This document shows, piece by piece, positions 26,283 through 35,744 of a stretch of 48,404 nt of DNA. This DNA is from Bacteroidetes bacterium HGW-Bacteroidetes-10. GTDB taxonomy: Bacteria > Bacteroidota > Bacteroidia > Bacteroidales > UBA932. The stretch is from assembly GCA_002842695.1 (NCBI GenBank), contig PHDT01000027.1:1-48404 (forward strand). The letters run 5' to 3'. Position 1 is the stretch's first letter. Every line of letters starts with the position of its first letter. A model generated the notes under the pieces. It was not told the origin of the DNA and searched no databases. It saw nothing but the letters and a program-made list of their open reading frames with translations. The position numbers and the translations under genes are program-made.

Positions 26283-26322
26283 TTCCCGTGTCTATCTTCG
26301 CGGGCCGGGAGGCAAAGAAGGT

Positions 26323-26368
26323 ACAGGCGGTAAACCGCCTGTGACGGTGCAGCGCTTCGCGCGCAAGG
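26323..26368. repeat. REP-like GC-rich hairpin unit, copy 2
   Basis: ACAGGCGGT-AA-ACCGCCTGT is a perfect 9-bp stem, followed by GACGGTGCAGCGCTTCGCGC, the inverse of the motif at 22001-22020. Stem sequence differs from the other unit while pairing is kept. Confidence 0.72.
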
Positions 26369-26373
26369 CGTAA

Positions 26374-26500
26374 TCTGCGCCGCAATTTCTGTTAAATAAT
26401 TGATTATTAGCATATAACAAAGCACAAACTCTTCATGTTGAAAAGGTTGTGCTTTTTAAATGACTATATAACTGCGTGTTAACAGAAATTGCGGCGCAGA
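26374..26500. repeat. Palindromic element, family D, copy 1 (127 bp)
   Basis: Arms TCTGCGCCGCAATTTCTGTT and its complement; the tip TGCG-C-CGCA is palindromic. An inner 15-bp stem (26421-26435 and 26439-26453, 13 of 15 pairs) has the same centre, 26437, and is followed by TTTTT on the plus strand, so it may terminate NAGLU transcripts. The element ends one base before the yfhO stop codon. Confidence 0.9.
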
Positions 26501-29128
26501 CTAACTCTTTCGCCGTCTAAGCACCTCAACACCTATTCCCAGTGCAAGTAGTATGAGCAGGGTTCCTGAGGCGATGCGGGAGTAGAGTTCGCCTTTGACA
26601 AATGAGTCAGGTCTGAATTCAAACTCTATGGTGTGCTTGCCTGCAGGGACCTTCAGGGCGCGCAAAGTGTAGTTGGCGCGGAAGATGTCGGCGGGCTGGC
26701 CGTCGATTGTGGCTTTCCAGCCGGCCGGGTAGTAGATTTCACTAAACACTGCTACTTTCTCCCGTGAGGCTGAGTATTCGTAAGAGAGTTTGTTTGGTGA
26801 GTATGATGTTTGCTTAATATAGTCACCTGAAATTGCTGCCCCGGTTGAATCGGAAGCGTCAGTTTGATTATTCTTGGTGACATTGCCAGTTTCAGAGCTG
26901 GTTGCAGATTCAGTTGCATTACCTGCATCTGTTGAATTAATGCCGCCAGCCAGTGATTCAGCAGAGATGATTCCGCCGGCGATTGGTTCAAACTCTCTGG
27001 AGATGGCGGCGACTTTGGTGAGGTCGAGGGTGGAGAGTGCAGAGATTTCTGCAACGGCGCCCTGGGTCCATGCAACTGAGTCAACAAACCAGCAGTTGCC
27101 CATTGCGTGGTTGTTTATAATTGGAGGGTTTTGTCCGCCTACTACAATGTATTTTGCGTTGAGCATATTCAGGACAGGATAGTTTCCGGCTGAATCGACC
27201 TTAGCCTGTGCCTGCTCGAGGGTGGTGCTGCCGGCAATGTCCTTGCCAATCTTCTGCATCTCGGGGATAAGGTGGTTCTCAATGATATCCTGATATTTCT
27301 GCAGTTTGGCAGGGCTGTATCCGCCTATGGTTTTGTGGTGGTAGCTTACATGGGCATCGTTGAAGGTATTGATGCTCAGATCAAGAACCCTGTAGTTTGG
27401 ATCTGTGTCCTGGAGAATCATCTGGTCAGCCGGACGAAGAGCATACTGCTGCTCAAATTCACGGCTTTTGATAAAGTGAGAATCGTTGAGGTAGCGTTTA
27501 TCTACGCTCCACAGGTCTGCGAGCACAAGCAGGGCGAGGGCTCCGTAAACCAGGTTCATTTTACTCTTGTCTGCTTCTGTTTTGCTCCACTTATACCCAA
27601 ACCAGACAGCAGCAGCCGTTAGCAGGATAAATGCAAGAGATCTGAATGCATCTTTTGAGAGGAGTGACATTCTGTCTTCTGCCAGTGTTTGCTTAAGAAT
27701 ATCTGGCATCTGGGCATCTGCGGATGCTGAACTGAACGAGCCGGCAAGTGAAGGCATGATTGCCAGAATAAGTGCAAAACCGGCAGTTATTGCCAGCGAA
27801 ACAATCATTGAGTTTTTGAATTTCTTCATATCAACCTCTCTCTTTACAAGCACCTTGTCAAGAGCCAGAATTGCAAGAAGCGGAACGGTAATCTGGAGAA
27901 TAACAAGCACCATGGAAACCGTGCGGAACTTGTTGTACATTGGTATATAGTTGAAAAAGAACTCAGTTACAGGTAATAGATTTGAACCCCATGACAGCAT
28001 GATTGCCAGGAGCGATACCAGTGCTGCCCACCACTTGATGGGGCCGCCAATGAGCATAAGGGCAAGAATAAAGAGGAAAACAGAAACAGCACCCAGATAC
28101 ATTGGCCCGGCCGTAAACGGCTGCGGCCCCCAGTAAAGAGGAAGCTGTTTGATAACCTGCTCTGCACCCTGATATCCTCCATCTTTAAGGGCCTTATATG
28201 TGGCCGATTTTGTTGTGAGTTCGCCACCTGAGGCTCCGCCGTTATAGTTGGGGATAAAGAGGTTTGGAGTCTCCTCCGGGCTGTAAGACCAGCTTGTAGC
28301 ATAGGCTATATCGAGGCCGGCCTGCTGCTTGCCCTGCTCCTGTGCAAGGTCTGAGCCGCCCCTCATTGTGTATTTTGAGTATTCGTATGTAGGCCAGAGG
28401 TGGTTTACATTAGATGCAATTCCAAGCAGGCCTGCCACCAGCAGGTATACCGAGACGCGCAGGAACTTCATAAAACGTTTCTCCTTAACGGCAGTGTAGA
28501 GTTCTGCAAAACCAAAGCCCAGAACCATTATCGCCAGATAGTATGTAATCTGAGGGTGGTTTGCCTTAATCTGAAAACTGAGGGCAAATGCAAATAGGAT
28601 TGCGCCAAGAAGAGCCTTGCGCCTGTATGCATAGACTCCCGCAGCCAAAACCCATGGCATGAATGCAATTGCAACCATTTTTGAGTTGTGTCCAACCTGT
28701 ATAATCTGCATGTTGTAAGAGGCAAACGACATGGCTATTGCTCCTATTGCCGAGAGCCATGGATTAACTCCAAATGCCAGCAGAAGAAGGAAGGAGCCTA
28801 TCAGGCTTATAAGCAGATAGCTAGGGGGCCTTTGACCCGTAATGTTATGAATTGCCTTGTAGAAAAAATCTGTGTAATCTCCCTCATAAACAACAGAGAT
28901 TGTAGTTGCCGGCATCCCGGAGAACATAGAGTTTGTCCAGAGCGCTGGGTCGGCATCGGGATTTGCTTCATTGTATGTGATTATCTCATTTGCCATCCCT
29001 CTCCATGAGGCAATGTCGCTTTGATTAACAACCTTACCTGAAAATACCTGAGGTGTAAAGAGGTATGCCAGAGCTACGAATGAAATTAGTGCTGCCGCGT
29101 AAGGCAGCCATTTCTTGTAATTATTCAT
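26501..29128 (-). CDS. YfhO family membrane protein
   Basis: This 875-aa polytopic inner-membrane protein has a first helix at about 8-27, a long periplasmic segment with S-D-I-A-S-W-R-G-M, and then many helices to about 545. A large periplasmic C-terminal part is closed by a final helix at about 852-869. This is the YfhO layout. In some bacteria these proteins take part in glycosylation of surface polymers or proteins. An unusual Ser/Thr/Asn/Gly-rich stretch at about 720-768 interrupts the C-terminal domain. A glycosyltransferase and a serine hydrolase lie upstream in the same operon, consistent with cell-envelope glycan work, but the substrate is unknown. Confidence 0.88.
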   Translation of the reverse strand: MNNYKKWLPYAAALISFVALAYLFTPQVFSGKVVNQSDIASWRGMANEIITYNEANPDADPALWTNSMFSGMPATTISVVYEGDYTDFFYKAIHNITGQRPPSYLLISLIGSFLLLLAFGVNPWLSAIGAIAMSFASYNMQIIQVGHNSKMVAIAFMPWVLAAGVYAYRRKALLGAILFAFALSFQIKANHPQITYYLAIMVLGFGFAELYTAVKEKRFMKFLRVSVYLLVAGLLGIASNVNHLWPTYEYSKYTMRGGSDLAQEQGKQQAGLDIAYATSWSYSPEETPNLFIPNYNGGASGGELTTKSATYKALKDGGYQGAEQVIKQLPLYWGPQPFTAGPMYLGAVSVFLFILALMLIGGPIKWWAALVSLLAIMLSWGSNLLPVTEFFFNYIPMYNKFRTVSMVLVILQITVPLLAILALDKVLVKREVDMKKFKNSMIVSLAITAGFALILAIMPSLAGSFSSASADAQMPDILKQTLAEDRMSLLSKDAFRSLAFILLTAAAVWFGYKWSKTEADKSKMNLVYGALALLVLADLWSVDKRYLNDSHFIKSREFEQQYALRPADQMILQDTDPNYRVLDLSINTFNDAHVSYHHKTIGGYSPAKLQKYQDIIENHLIPEMQKIGKDIAGSTTLEQAQAKVDSAGNYPVLNMLNAKYIVVGGQNPPIINNHAMGNCWFVDSVAWTQGAVAEISALSTLDLTKVAAISREFEPIAGGIISAESLAGGINSTDAGNATESATSSETGNVTKNNQTDASDSTGAAISGDYIKQTSYSPNKLSYEYSASREKVAVFSEIYYPAGWKATIDGQPADIFRANYTLRALKVPAGKHTIEFEFRPDSFVKGELYSRIASGTLLILLALGIGVEVLRRRKS

Positions 29129-29176
29129 ATCTTGAATTTTTATCTTTTTTCTGGATTAAATTTTCTGAATCTGGAA

Positions 29177-30526
29177 TTATTGAACAACTCTGTCCAGCAT
29201 ATCTGCCAGCCTTCCGGTGAGGAACTTTCTTGAATACTGCTCTATGTTTCCGCTAACCGGTTCAACTCTGCCGGCAAGAAACTCAGAGTAGCGCTTCTCT
29301 ATCCATTCGCGGCAGCCCTTTTCGTCGCTGTAGGCGAACATCTCTCCTGCCTCACACTCAGTAAGAGCAATATCCATGTCTCCCCCTTTGGGACCAAAGC
29401 CCAGAATAGGTCTTCTTGCTGCCAGGTATTCAAAGAATTTTCCTGTGAGAATTCCTTTTGACTCAGGCTCCATACCCCCGCCAAGCAACAGAATCTGCGA
29501 ACTTCTCTGAATTCCGGTAATCTTGTCATGAGACATGTAATCAAACTGCTCCAGATTTTCCCAAAGACCATTTGAATGTATGTCGTCATGAATTGCTCCG
29601 TCTGAATGGCCTATCAGCCTTATTTTCAAAGCCGAAGCAAATGAGCTGTCGGCCTTAACCTTCTCTCCGAGTACCTTCCACAACACTGCAGGGTTCTGGG
29701 TTTTCACAAAGAGGCCGGTATAAGTGATTGAAAACTCTTTGTCCAGCTCTGCAGGTATGTCCGGGAAGTCTGCGTGGTCAAAGCCATTTGTTATAACCTC
29801 AACTTTTGAGAGCCTCTTTTTTGCAAAAACAATATTCGAAAGATCTCTTACCTCTTGTAATTCGCCTGCGATTGTACTGGTTACAGTAAGTACTGCCGAA
29901 GCATTTGTCACAACTCTTTTTTCAAGTAATGAGTGAATAAACCTCACGGGAGCCGAGTATTTCATGTACTTGAAATTGTACATTTTAGTCCATGGATCGC
30001 GAAAATCTGCTATCCAGGGGATACCGGTTGATTTGGCCACGCGCTTTGCTATTAAATGCATAGAGTGGGGCGGGCCGGTGCTCACTATTGCATCGACGGG
30101 GTTCTCCCTGAGGTATTTTTTCAGGAATCCCGCAGAGGGCCCAATCCACATACACTTTGGATCCGGAATAAAGAGATTGCTCCTGATAAAGAGCGAAAAC
30201 CTCTCCTTAAAAGGAACAGATCCTGCACCCGACCCGCCCCCGGTTATAAATCCGGGCTTAATGCTCTTTCCCTTCTTTCCCGTAAGTATTTTATACAGAG
30301 AATAGGGTTCAACAATTTCACGCCTTATCACCTGAACTCCCTGTGGGATCTCAGCCTCCAGAGTATTGTCAGTTGCCATGAATTCAGGATTGTCGGGAGT
30401 ATAGATTACCGGCTCCCACCCAAAATCCATGAGGTATTTGGTAAACTTGAGCCATCTTTGAACTCCTGAGCCTCCCGATGGTGGCCAGTAATATGTTATT
30501 ATGAGAACCTTCTTTCTCTCTTCCAT
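29177..30526 (-). CDS. Glycosyltransferase (GT4-like)
   Basis: This 449-aa protein has two Rossmann-like halves typical of GT-B enzymes. The N-terminal half has I-I-T-Y-Y-W-P-P-S-G-G-S-G-V-Q-R-W, with a glycine-rich loop, and A-D-F-R-D-P-W. The C-terminal half has F-S-I-T-Y-T-G-L-F and a donor-site region G-I-L-T-G-K-F-F-E-Y-L-A-A-R-R-P-I-L-G. The conserved glutamate of the family is probably that in K-F-F-E. It lacks a signal peptide, so it acts at the cytoplasmic face of the membrane. It is 3 bp from the serine hydrolase upstream and 48 bp from yfhO downstream, so the three form an operon. Donor and acceptor sugars cannot be inferred. Confidence 0.88.
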   Translation of the reverse strand: MEERKKVLIITYYWPPSGGSGVQRWLKFTKYLMDFGWEPVIYTPDNPEFMATDNTLEAEIPQGVQVIRREIVEPYSLYKILTGKKGKSIKPGFITGGGSGAGSVPFKERFSLFIRSNLFIPDPKCMWIGPSAGFLKKYLRENPVDAIVSTGPPHSMHLIAKRVAKSTGIPWIADFRDPWTKMYNFKYMKYSAPVRFIHSLLEKRVVTNASAVLTVTSTIAGELQEVRDLSNIVFAKKRLSKVEVITNGFDHADFPDIPAELDKEFSITYTGLFVKTQNPAVLWKVLGEKVKADSSFASALKIRLIGHSDGAIHDDIHSNGLWENLEQFDYMSHDKITGIQRSSQILLLGGGMEPESKGILTGKFFEYLAARRPILGFGPKGGDMDIALTECEAGEMFAYSDEKGCREWIEKRYSEFLAGRVEPVSGNIEQYSRKFLTGRLADMLDRVVQ

Positions 30527-30529
30527 TAT

Positions 30530-31723
30530 CTATTTAACAATAAAGATATTGTAAAGCGCACGGATAACCTCACTCTGAATTGTCACGAATCCATCCTTGT
30601 AAACCGGACGGCATCCGTTTGTCATCATCACGATTCCAAATCCCTTCTCTGGCTGGAAGAACATTGCGCTGTAAAGCCCGTAGGCAGAGCCGGTATGTCC
30701 TGTCATAATCTCTCCGGGAATAAGCTTAGTACTTTGTCTAAGAGCCATTCCATATGTTTCCCCCGGTGATGTCTCAACAACTGCACTTTGCATAAGTCTG
30801 GCACTTTTCGACGAGATTATCCTGGTACGGGTTCCGGGAATCTTGCCATAATTCATGTGCATTGTCATGTACCTGGCAAGGTCGCCTGCAGAAATTTTCA
30901 TTCCTCCGGTAGGGCTGAATATTGGTGTACTGTATCCCTTGACATACCCCTTTTCGATTTCGGCAGCTCTGCTCACATAAGCCGAAGGCTGAATTTTATA
31001 TATCATTGGGGCTCCGCCGGAGGTGTCGGCTGGTTCGTAGCTATAAAGGCTGACAAACTTAGAGGCGTCAAGCGAATCGACATTAAAAGAAGCATTTAGC
31101 CCAAGCGGTTCAATTACAATTCTGCGGACAAACTGGTCGAATCTCTCACCCGAAAGTTTCTCAATTATAGCTCCCAGAGTATTGAATCCCAGGTTGCAGT
31201 ATTCATATTTTGTTCCAGGCTCGTATTCGTTCCAGCACTTTACATACCCCTCTCCCTTTTCGGGGTTGGCAACATCCAGGTTAAAGTAACCCCTTGAGTC
31301 GTTCAGACTTGATGTGTGCGAGAGCAGCATTTTGACTGTGATTTTTACATCCGGGTATTTCGGATTCCTCATTTTAAAGCCAACCAGCTCGCTTACATCC
31401 TGGTCTAGTTTGATTTTCCCTCTGTCCATAAGGTGCATCAAAGCTGTAGTGGTAAAAGATTTGGATATCGAAGCAATCCTGAAGAGGTCGTCATTTGAGA
31501 TGCTTGTGCCCTGCTCGATGTTCTTTTTACCGAAGGATGCATTGTAGATAATCTTTCCATCCTTGACAACGGCTACCGACAGCCCGGTGGCATTTGTGTT
31601 TTCCATAATGCGCTCAATCTCTTTTGCCGCATTCTCTTCTCTTGTACTCTGTCCGCTTGCAGAGGTTGCAAGTGCTGCTGCGATGAGTGTCAAAAAGTAA
31701 CGGATTAACTTGTTGCTTTTCAT
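30530..31723 (-). CDS. Exported serine hydrolase (beta-lactamase/class C penicillin-binding fold)
   Basis: This 397-aa protein has a signal peptide (about 1-24, ending A-S-G-Q) and the three catalytic motifs of the family: S85-I-S-K88, Y175-C-N177, and H-T-G in M-T-G-H-T-G-S-A-Y-G. It could be a peptidase/esterase, D-amino-acid hydrolase or true beta-lactamase; sequence motifs do not decide. It leads an operon with a glycosyltransferase and yfhO, which suggests a housekeeping envelope role rather than drug resistance. The gene is divergent from mutS, with a -7 box at 31751-31758. Confidence 0.9.
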   Translation of the reverse strand: MKSNKLIRYFLTLIAAALATSASGQSTREENAAKEIERIMENTNATGLSVAVVKDGKIIYNASFGKKNIEQGTSISNDDLFRIASISKSFTTTALMHLMDRGKIKLDQDVSELVGFKMRNPKYPDVKITVKMLLSHTSSLNDSRGYFNLDVANPEKGEGYVKCWNEYEPGTKYEYCNLGFNTLGAIIEKLSGERFDQFVRRIVIEPLGLNASFNVDSLDASKFVSLYSYEPADTSGGAPMIYKIQPSAYVSRAAEIEKGYVKGYSTPIFSPTGGMKISAGDLARYMTMHMNYGKIPGTRTRIISSKSARLMQSAVVETSPGETYGMALRQSTKLIPGEIMTGHTGSAYGLYSAMFFQPEKGFGIVMMTNGCRPVYKDGFVTIQSEVIRALYNIFIVK

Positions 31724-31750
31724 AGCCGGTTTTATTTATGGGATATTGTA

Positions 31751-31758
31751 CAAAGATA
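31751..31758 (-). promoter_or_regulatory. Likely -7 box of the serine hydrolase operon
   Basis: Read on the minus strand this is TATCTTTG, an exact TAnnTTTG match, 27 bp before the ATG at 31723. No good -33 was found. Confidence 0.5.
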
Positions 31759-31780
31759 GAGATTTGAAACAAAATATGTC

Positions 31781-31788
31781 TATTTTTG
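31781..31788 (+). promoter_or_regulatory. Possible -7 box of mutS
   Basis: TATTTTTG matches TAnnTTTG but lies only 5 bp before the ATG at 31794, so transcription would begin at or near the start codon. It faces the hydrolase promoter within a 70-bp gap. Confidence 0.35.
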
Positions 31789-31793
31789 TAAGG

Positions 31794-34433
31794 ATGAAGG
31801 GCGATAAAAACATAGTTGAAACTCCGCTCATGAAGCAGTATTTCTCCATCAAGGCGAAATACCCCGATGCTATTCTTCTCTTCAGAGTTGGAGACTTTTA
31901 CGAAACATTTGGCGACGATGCAATAACTGCTTCGGCAGTACTTGGTATTGTGCTCACAAAGAGAGCGAACGGGGTTGCACAGCATGTTGAACTTGCAGGC
32001 TTTCCCCACCATTCAATAGATACATATTTACCCAAGCTTGTAAGGGCCGGGCATAAGGTTGCAATCTGCGATCAGCTTGAAGATCCAAAACTCACAAAGA
32101 AAATTGTCAAAAGAGGAATAACAGAGCTGGTAACTCCGGGTGTAGCATATAACGAACAACTCCTCAGCCACAAGGAGAACAATTATCTGGCAGCGGTGCA
32201 TTTCGATAAAGACAAGGCAGGAGTTGCTTTTCTGGATATTTCAACCGGATCTTTCCGTGTAGCTTCAGGCTCGCTGAGCTACATTGAGCTTCTTCTTGCC
32301 AGCTTCGCTCCCAAGGAGATTCTTATGCAAAAAGGCTATCAGAAAGGTTTCGAAGAGCGCTTTGGCAAAGATCTTTACATATCGTCTATGGACGAGTGGG
32401 CCTTCGTCTTCGACTCGGCCCGCGAAAAACTCCAGAATCAGCTTAAAGTAAATACCCTCAAGGGATTTGGAATCGATCATCTCCCCCTCGCAGTAACTGC
32501 AGCCGGAGCAATTCTCTTCTACCTCGAACTCACCCGTCACGACTCTCTTGGCCATCTCTGCTCGGTTTCGAGGATTGATGAAGAGGAGTATGTCTGGATT
32601 GACAAATTTACCTTCAGGAATCTTGAGATTTTTGGGAGTTATGCAGATGGCGGCGCGTCGTTGTGCAAGGTTGTTGATAAAACTTCGTCGCCCATGGGTG
32701 CGCGCCTTTTGAGAAACTGGCTTGCAATGCCCATAAAAAGCATTCCCGAACTCACTTCGAGACATAACATAGTGGAGCTTCTCCATTCAGATAACGAAAG
32801 GCGCGAAGCGCTCCGCGACATACTTTCAGATATTGGCGACCTCGAAAGGGTAGTTTCACGCGCCGCCGCCGGAAAAATCACTCCGCGGGAGGCAGTCCAG
32901 CTTAAAAGAGGGCTCTCCCGGACAGAGCCCATAAAAGAGCTCTGCCGGGAGATTTCTTCACACTCATCTTCCTCTTTCAGGGATGAACTGACTCTGCTGT
33001 CCGAAGGGCTGGACAGATGTCAGGAGCTATGGGAAAAACTTGACAGAGAACTGCTTCCAGAACCTGCAGCACAATTTGGAAAAGGGGATATAATTGCCTC
33101 AGGAGTAAGTTCCGAACTCGACGAACTTCGCGATATTGCCCGTCACGGCAAACGACTGCTTAACGATATTCAGGAGCGTGAAACCGCGAGAACAGGGATA
33201 TCGTCCCTCAAAATAAGCTATAACAATGTCTTTGGCTACTATCTCGAGGTCCGCAACACTCACAAGGATAAGGTCCCTTCAGACTGGATACGCAAGCAGA
33301 CTCTTGTGAACGCAGAGAGATACATTACTCAGGAGCTCAAGGAGTATGAAGAAAAGATCCTGGGTGCAGAAGAGAAGATGCTGGCCATTGAACAGTCACT
33401 TTTCGCTAACATTGTGACTACTATTCAATATAACATATCTGTTATTCAGAAAAATGCGACAATAATTGCAAAAATTGATTTACTCGCTGGATTCGCAGAA
33501 TTGGCCCGGACAAATCGCTATAATCGCCCCATAATCAACGATAGTAACACTTTAGTAATCACTTCAGGGCGCCATCCTGTGATAGAAACTCTCATGCCGG
33601 CCGGCGAAGAGTACATTGCAAACGATCTTTTCTTAGACTCAGATAGTCAGCAGATTATAATACTAACCGGTCCAAACATGGCTGGTAAGAGTGCTCTGCT
33701 CCGGCAGACAGCCCTCATTGTGCTTCTTGCCCAGGCCGGAAGCTTTGTTCCGGCAGAGGCTGCAGAAATAGGAATAGTTGATAAGATCTTCACAAGGGTT
33801 GGTGCATCGGACAATATCTCCAGAGGAGAGAGTACCTTTATGGTTGAGATGCTTGAGACAGCGACCATTCTCCATAACCTTTCGCAGCGCTCTCTAATTT
33901 TACTTGACGAAATTGGCCGGGGAACAAGCACGTACGATGGCATGTCAATAGCCTGGTCTATTGTTGAATACCTTCACGAACACCCCGAATTCCGTCCAAA
34001 AACACTGTTCGCCACCCACTATCACGAACTCAACGATCTGGAGAAGCAGTTCCCAAGAGTAAAGAATTTCCATATTTCTGTAAAGGAGGTAGACAAGAAT
34101 GTTATCTTCCTTCGCAAACTCACACCCGGCGGAGTCGCCCACAGTTTTGGTATCCATGTTGCCAGAATGGCCGGCATGCCTGCCGAGGTTGTCAGAAGAG
34201 CAGAGCGCGTTCTCAAACAGCTTGAAACCTCTGACTCCGCAAATTCAGGAAAATCTGCAAAAAGAAGAGTCACACAGAATGACCCTGCAGTACAGTTATC
34301 TTTCTTCCAGCTGGAAGATCCGCTGCTGGTAAGCATCCGCGACGAACTTATAGGTCTCGATATAAATACAATGTCTCCTCTTGATGCATTCGACAAGCTC
34401 AGGAGTATAAAGAAAAAAACAGAGAGAATATGA
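31794..34433 (+). CDS. mutS: DNA mismatch repair protein MutS
   Basis: MutS recognises mispaired bases and small loops and recruits MutL. The chosen 879-aa form has the mismatch-reading F35-Y-E37 motif in V-G-D-F-Y-E-T-F. Connector, lever and clamp domains follow (about 130-540). The ATPase has Walker A G-P-N-M-A-G-K-S (about 625-632), Walker B L-L-D-E-I-G-R-G-T-S-T-Y-D-G and the A-T-H-Y-H-E-L motif. The start at 31794 places the N-terminus (T-P-L-M-K-Q-Y) like E. coli MutS; in-frame starts lie upstream at 31710 and 31776. The last codon overlaps the following permease gene by 4 bp (ATGA), implying translational coupling. Confidence 0.97.
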   Translation: MKGDKNIVETPLMKQYFSIKAKYPDAILLFRVGDFYETFGDDAITASAVLGIVLTKRANGVAQHVELAGFPHHSIDTYLPKLVRAGHKVAICDQLEDPKLTKKIVKRGITELVTPGVAYNEQLLSHKENNYLAAVHFDKDKAGVAFLDISTGSFRVASGSLSYIELLLASFAPKEILMQKGYQKGFEERFGKDLYISSMDEWAFVFDSAREKLQNQLKVNTLKGFGIDHLPLAVTAAGAILFYLELTRHDSLGHLCSVSRIDEEEYVWIDKFTFRNLEIFGSYADGGASLCKVVDKTSSPMGARLLRNWLAMPIKSIPELTSRHNIVELLHSDNERREALRDILSDIGDLERVVSRAAAGKITPREAVQLKRGLSRTEPIKELCREISSHSSSSFRDELTLLSEGLDRCQELWEKLDRELLPEPAAQFGKGDIIASGVSSELDELRDIARHGKRLLNDIQERETARTGISSLKISYNNVFGYYLEVRNTHKDKVPSDWIRKQTLVNAERYITQELKEYEEKILGAEEKMLAIEQSLFANIVTTIQYNISVIQKNATIIAKIDLLAGFAELARTNRYNRPIINDSNTLVITSGRHPVIETLMPAGEEYIANDLFLDSDSQQIIILTGPNMAGKSALLRQTALIVLLAQAGSFVPAEAAEIGIVDKIFTRVGASDNISRGESTFMVEMLETATILHNLSQRSLILLDEIGRGTSTYDGMSIAWSIVEYLHEHPEFRPKTLFATHYHELNDLEKQFPRVKNFHISVKEVDKNVIFLRKLTPGGVAHSFGIHVARMAGMPAEVVRRAERVLKQLETSDSANSGKSAKRRVTQNDPAVQLSFFQLEDPLLVSIRDELIGLDINTMSPLDAFDKLRSIKKKTERI

Positions 34434-35701
34434 TAAAATTTTACAGAAGAGTCTCATTGATGTTCAAACTTATGCTTGAGAGCATAATGTTTGCTTTCGG
34501 CTCGCTCAAAGGCGACAAGTTTCGTACATTCCTCTCTTTGTTTGGAGTCAGCATTGGAATTTTTTCAATCGTGACGGTATTTACTGCCATTGATGCCCTT
34601 CAGCAGAATGTTCAATCCGGCCTGAACAGCTTTGGCGGAACAACTGTATATGTTCAGCAGTTTCCCTTTGCTCCCCCTGAAGGTGAGGAGTACAAATGGT
34701 GGGAGTACATGAACAGGCCAAGGCCCAAGTATGAAGAGTATACATTCCTTAAGAGTCAGTCCAAAACACTCGATGCTGTTGCCTATGTTGTTTTCACCAA
34801 CAAGACTCTAAAATATAAGAGGAATTCATTTAACGGCGGATTCATCACTGCTGCTACTGCAGAGTGGGGAGATATTGCCAATGTTGAGATTGATAAAGGA
34901 AGATATTTTTCTGCTTTCGAAAACCAGTCTGCGATTCCGGTTATAATTCTTGGCTATGAAGTTGCCGGCTCACTTTTTGGAGATGAAGATCCGCTTAATA
35001 AAATTGTCAAGATTGGAAGCGCGAGCGCCAGGGTTATTGGAGTTCAGAAGAAAGCAGGTGAGAGTATTGTAAATATCTTTGATACAGATAACTCAATTCT
35101 TATTACATACACTTTTGCAGGAACAATACTAAATGTAAAAAGCTTAGAGAGTATGATCTGTCTTAAGCCACAGGACACCGCAGACAGAGAGGAGTTTATT
35201 CAGGAGATGAGACAGCTGCTCAGATCTGCAAGAAGGCTCAAACCTGTTCAGAAAGATAACTTTGCACTAAATGAAATGACATTTCTGCTCAACCAGACCA
35301 AATCAATTTTTGGCGGAATAAACCTGGCCGGCTGGATTATCGGAGGATTTTCAATTCTTATAGGCGGATTCGGTATTGCCAATATCATGTTTGTATCTGT
35401 GAAAGAGCGTACAAACCTCATAGGAATTCAGAAAGCACTCGGAGCCAAAAAATATATGATTCTTACACAATTCCTCGCCGAGGCTGCTGTGCTAGCACTT
35501 GCCGGAGGAGCTATGGGTCTGCTGATGGTCTTCGGGGTGGTAATGGCTCTTCAGGGCAATGAGTCCTTCCCGATGGAACTCAGCGTCTACAATATTATCC
35601 GCGGACTGATGATATCATCTGTAATTGGTATAGTTTCCGGACTACTGCCAGCCTGGACAGCCGCCAACCTCAACCCGGTTGACGCTATCAACTCAAAATA
35701 A
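34430..35701 (+). CDS. MacB/FtsX-type ABC transporter permease
   Basis: This 423-aa inner-membrane permease has the usual order: one helix (about 35-55, F-L-S-L-F-G-V-S-I-G-I-F-S-I-V), a large periplasmic MacB-like domain (about 60-290), and the FtsX domain with three helices (about 305-420). The FtsX part contains G-G-F-G-I-A-N-I-M-F-V-S-V-K-E-R-T and G-I-Q-K-A-L-G-A. Such proteins pair with an ABC ATPase for export or lipoprotein/peptide movement. No ATPase gene is adjacent; the partner must be encoded elsewhere. The 4-bp overlap with mutS shows co-transcription without an evident functional link. An internal start at 34460 is possible. Confidence 0.88.
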   Translation: MIKFYRRVSLMFKLMLESIMFAFGSLKGDKFRTFLSLFGVSIGIFSIVTVFTAIDALQQNVQSGLNSFGGTTVYVQQFPFAPPEGEEYKWWEYMNRPRPKYEEYTFLKSQSKTLDAVAYVVFTNKTLKYKRNSFNGGFITAATAEWGDIANVEIDKGRYFSAFENQSAIPVIILGYEVAGSLFGDEDPLNKIVKIGSASARVIGVQKKAGESIVNIFDTDNSILITYTFAGTILNVKSLESMICLKPQDTADREEFIQEMRQLLRSARRLKPVQKDNFALNEMTFLLNQTKSIFGGINLAGWIIGGFSILIGGFGIANIMFVSVKERTNLIGIQKALGAKKYMILTQFLAEAAVLALAGGAMGLLMVFGVVMALQGNESFPMELSVYNIIRGLMISSVIGIVSGLLPAWTAANLNPVDAINSK

Positions 35702-35717
35702 CTTGCCAGGCAAATAG

Positions 35718-35744
35718 ACATACGCTAAAGTTTCCCACGTGCAA
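35718..35744. repeat. Left arm of a family G palindrome, unpaired
   Basis: ACATACGCTAAAGTTTCCCA and the following CGTGCAA match the outer arms of the composite at 39884-40116. No opposite arm is found here; the sequence runs directly into a family B element. Confidence 0.7.

Noticed and set aside
24991-26425. Several overlapping antisense and alternate-frame reading frames in the 3' half of the GH89 gene
   Set aside because: High G+C at third positions removes stops in other frames; the GH89 frame has family motifs throughout and the others none.
26323-26500. A riboswitch or small RNA gene
   Set aside because: The structure is explained by a REP-like hairpin and a family D palindrome found elsewhere; no aptamer motif was recognised.
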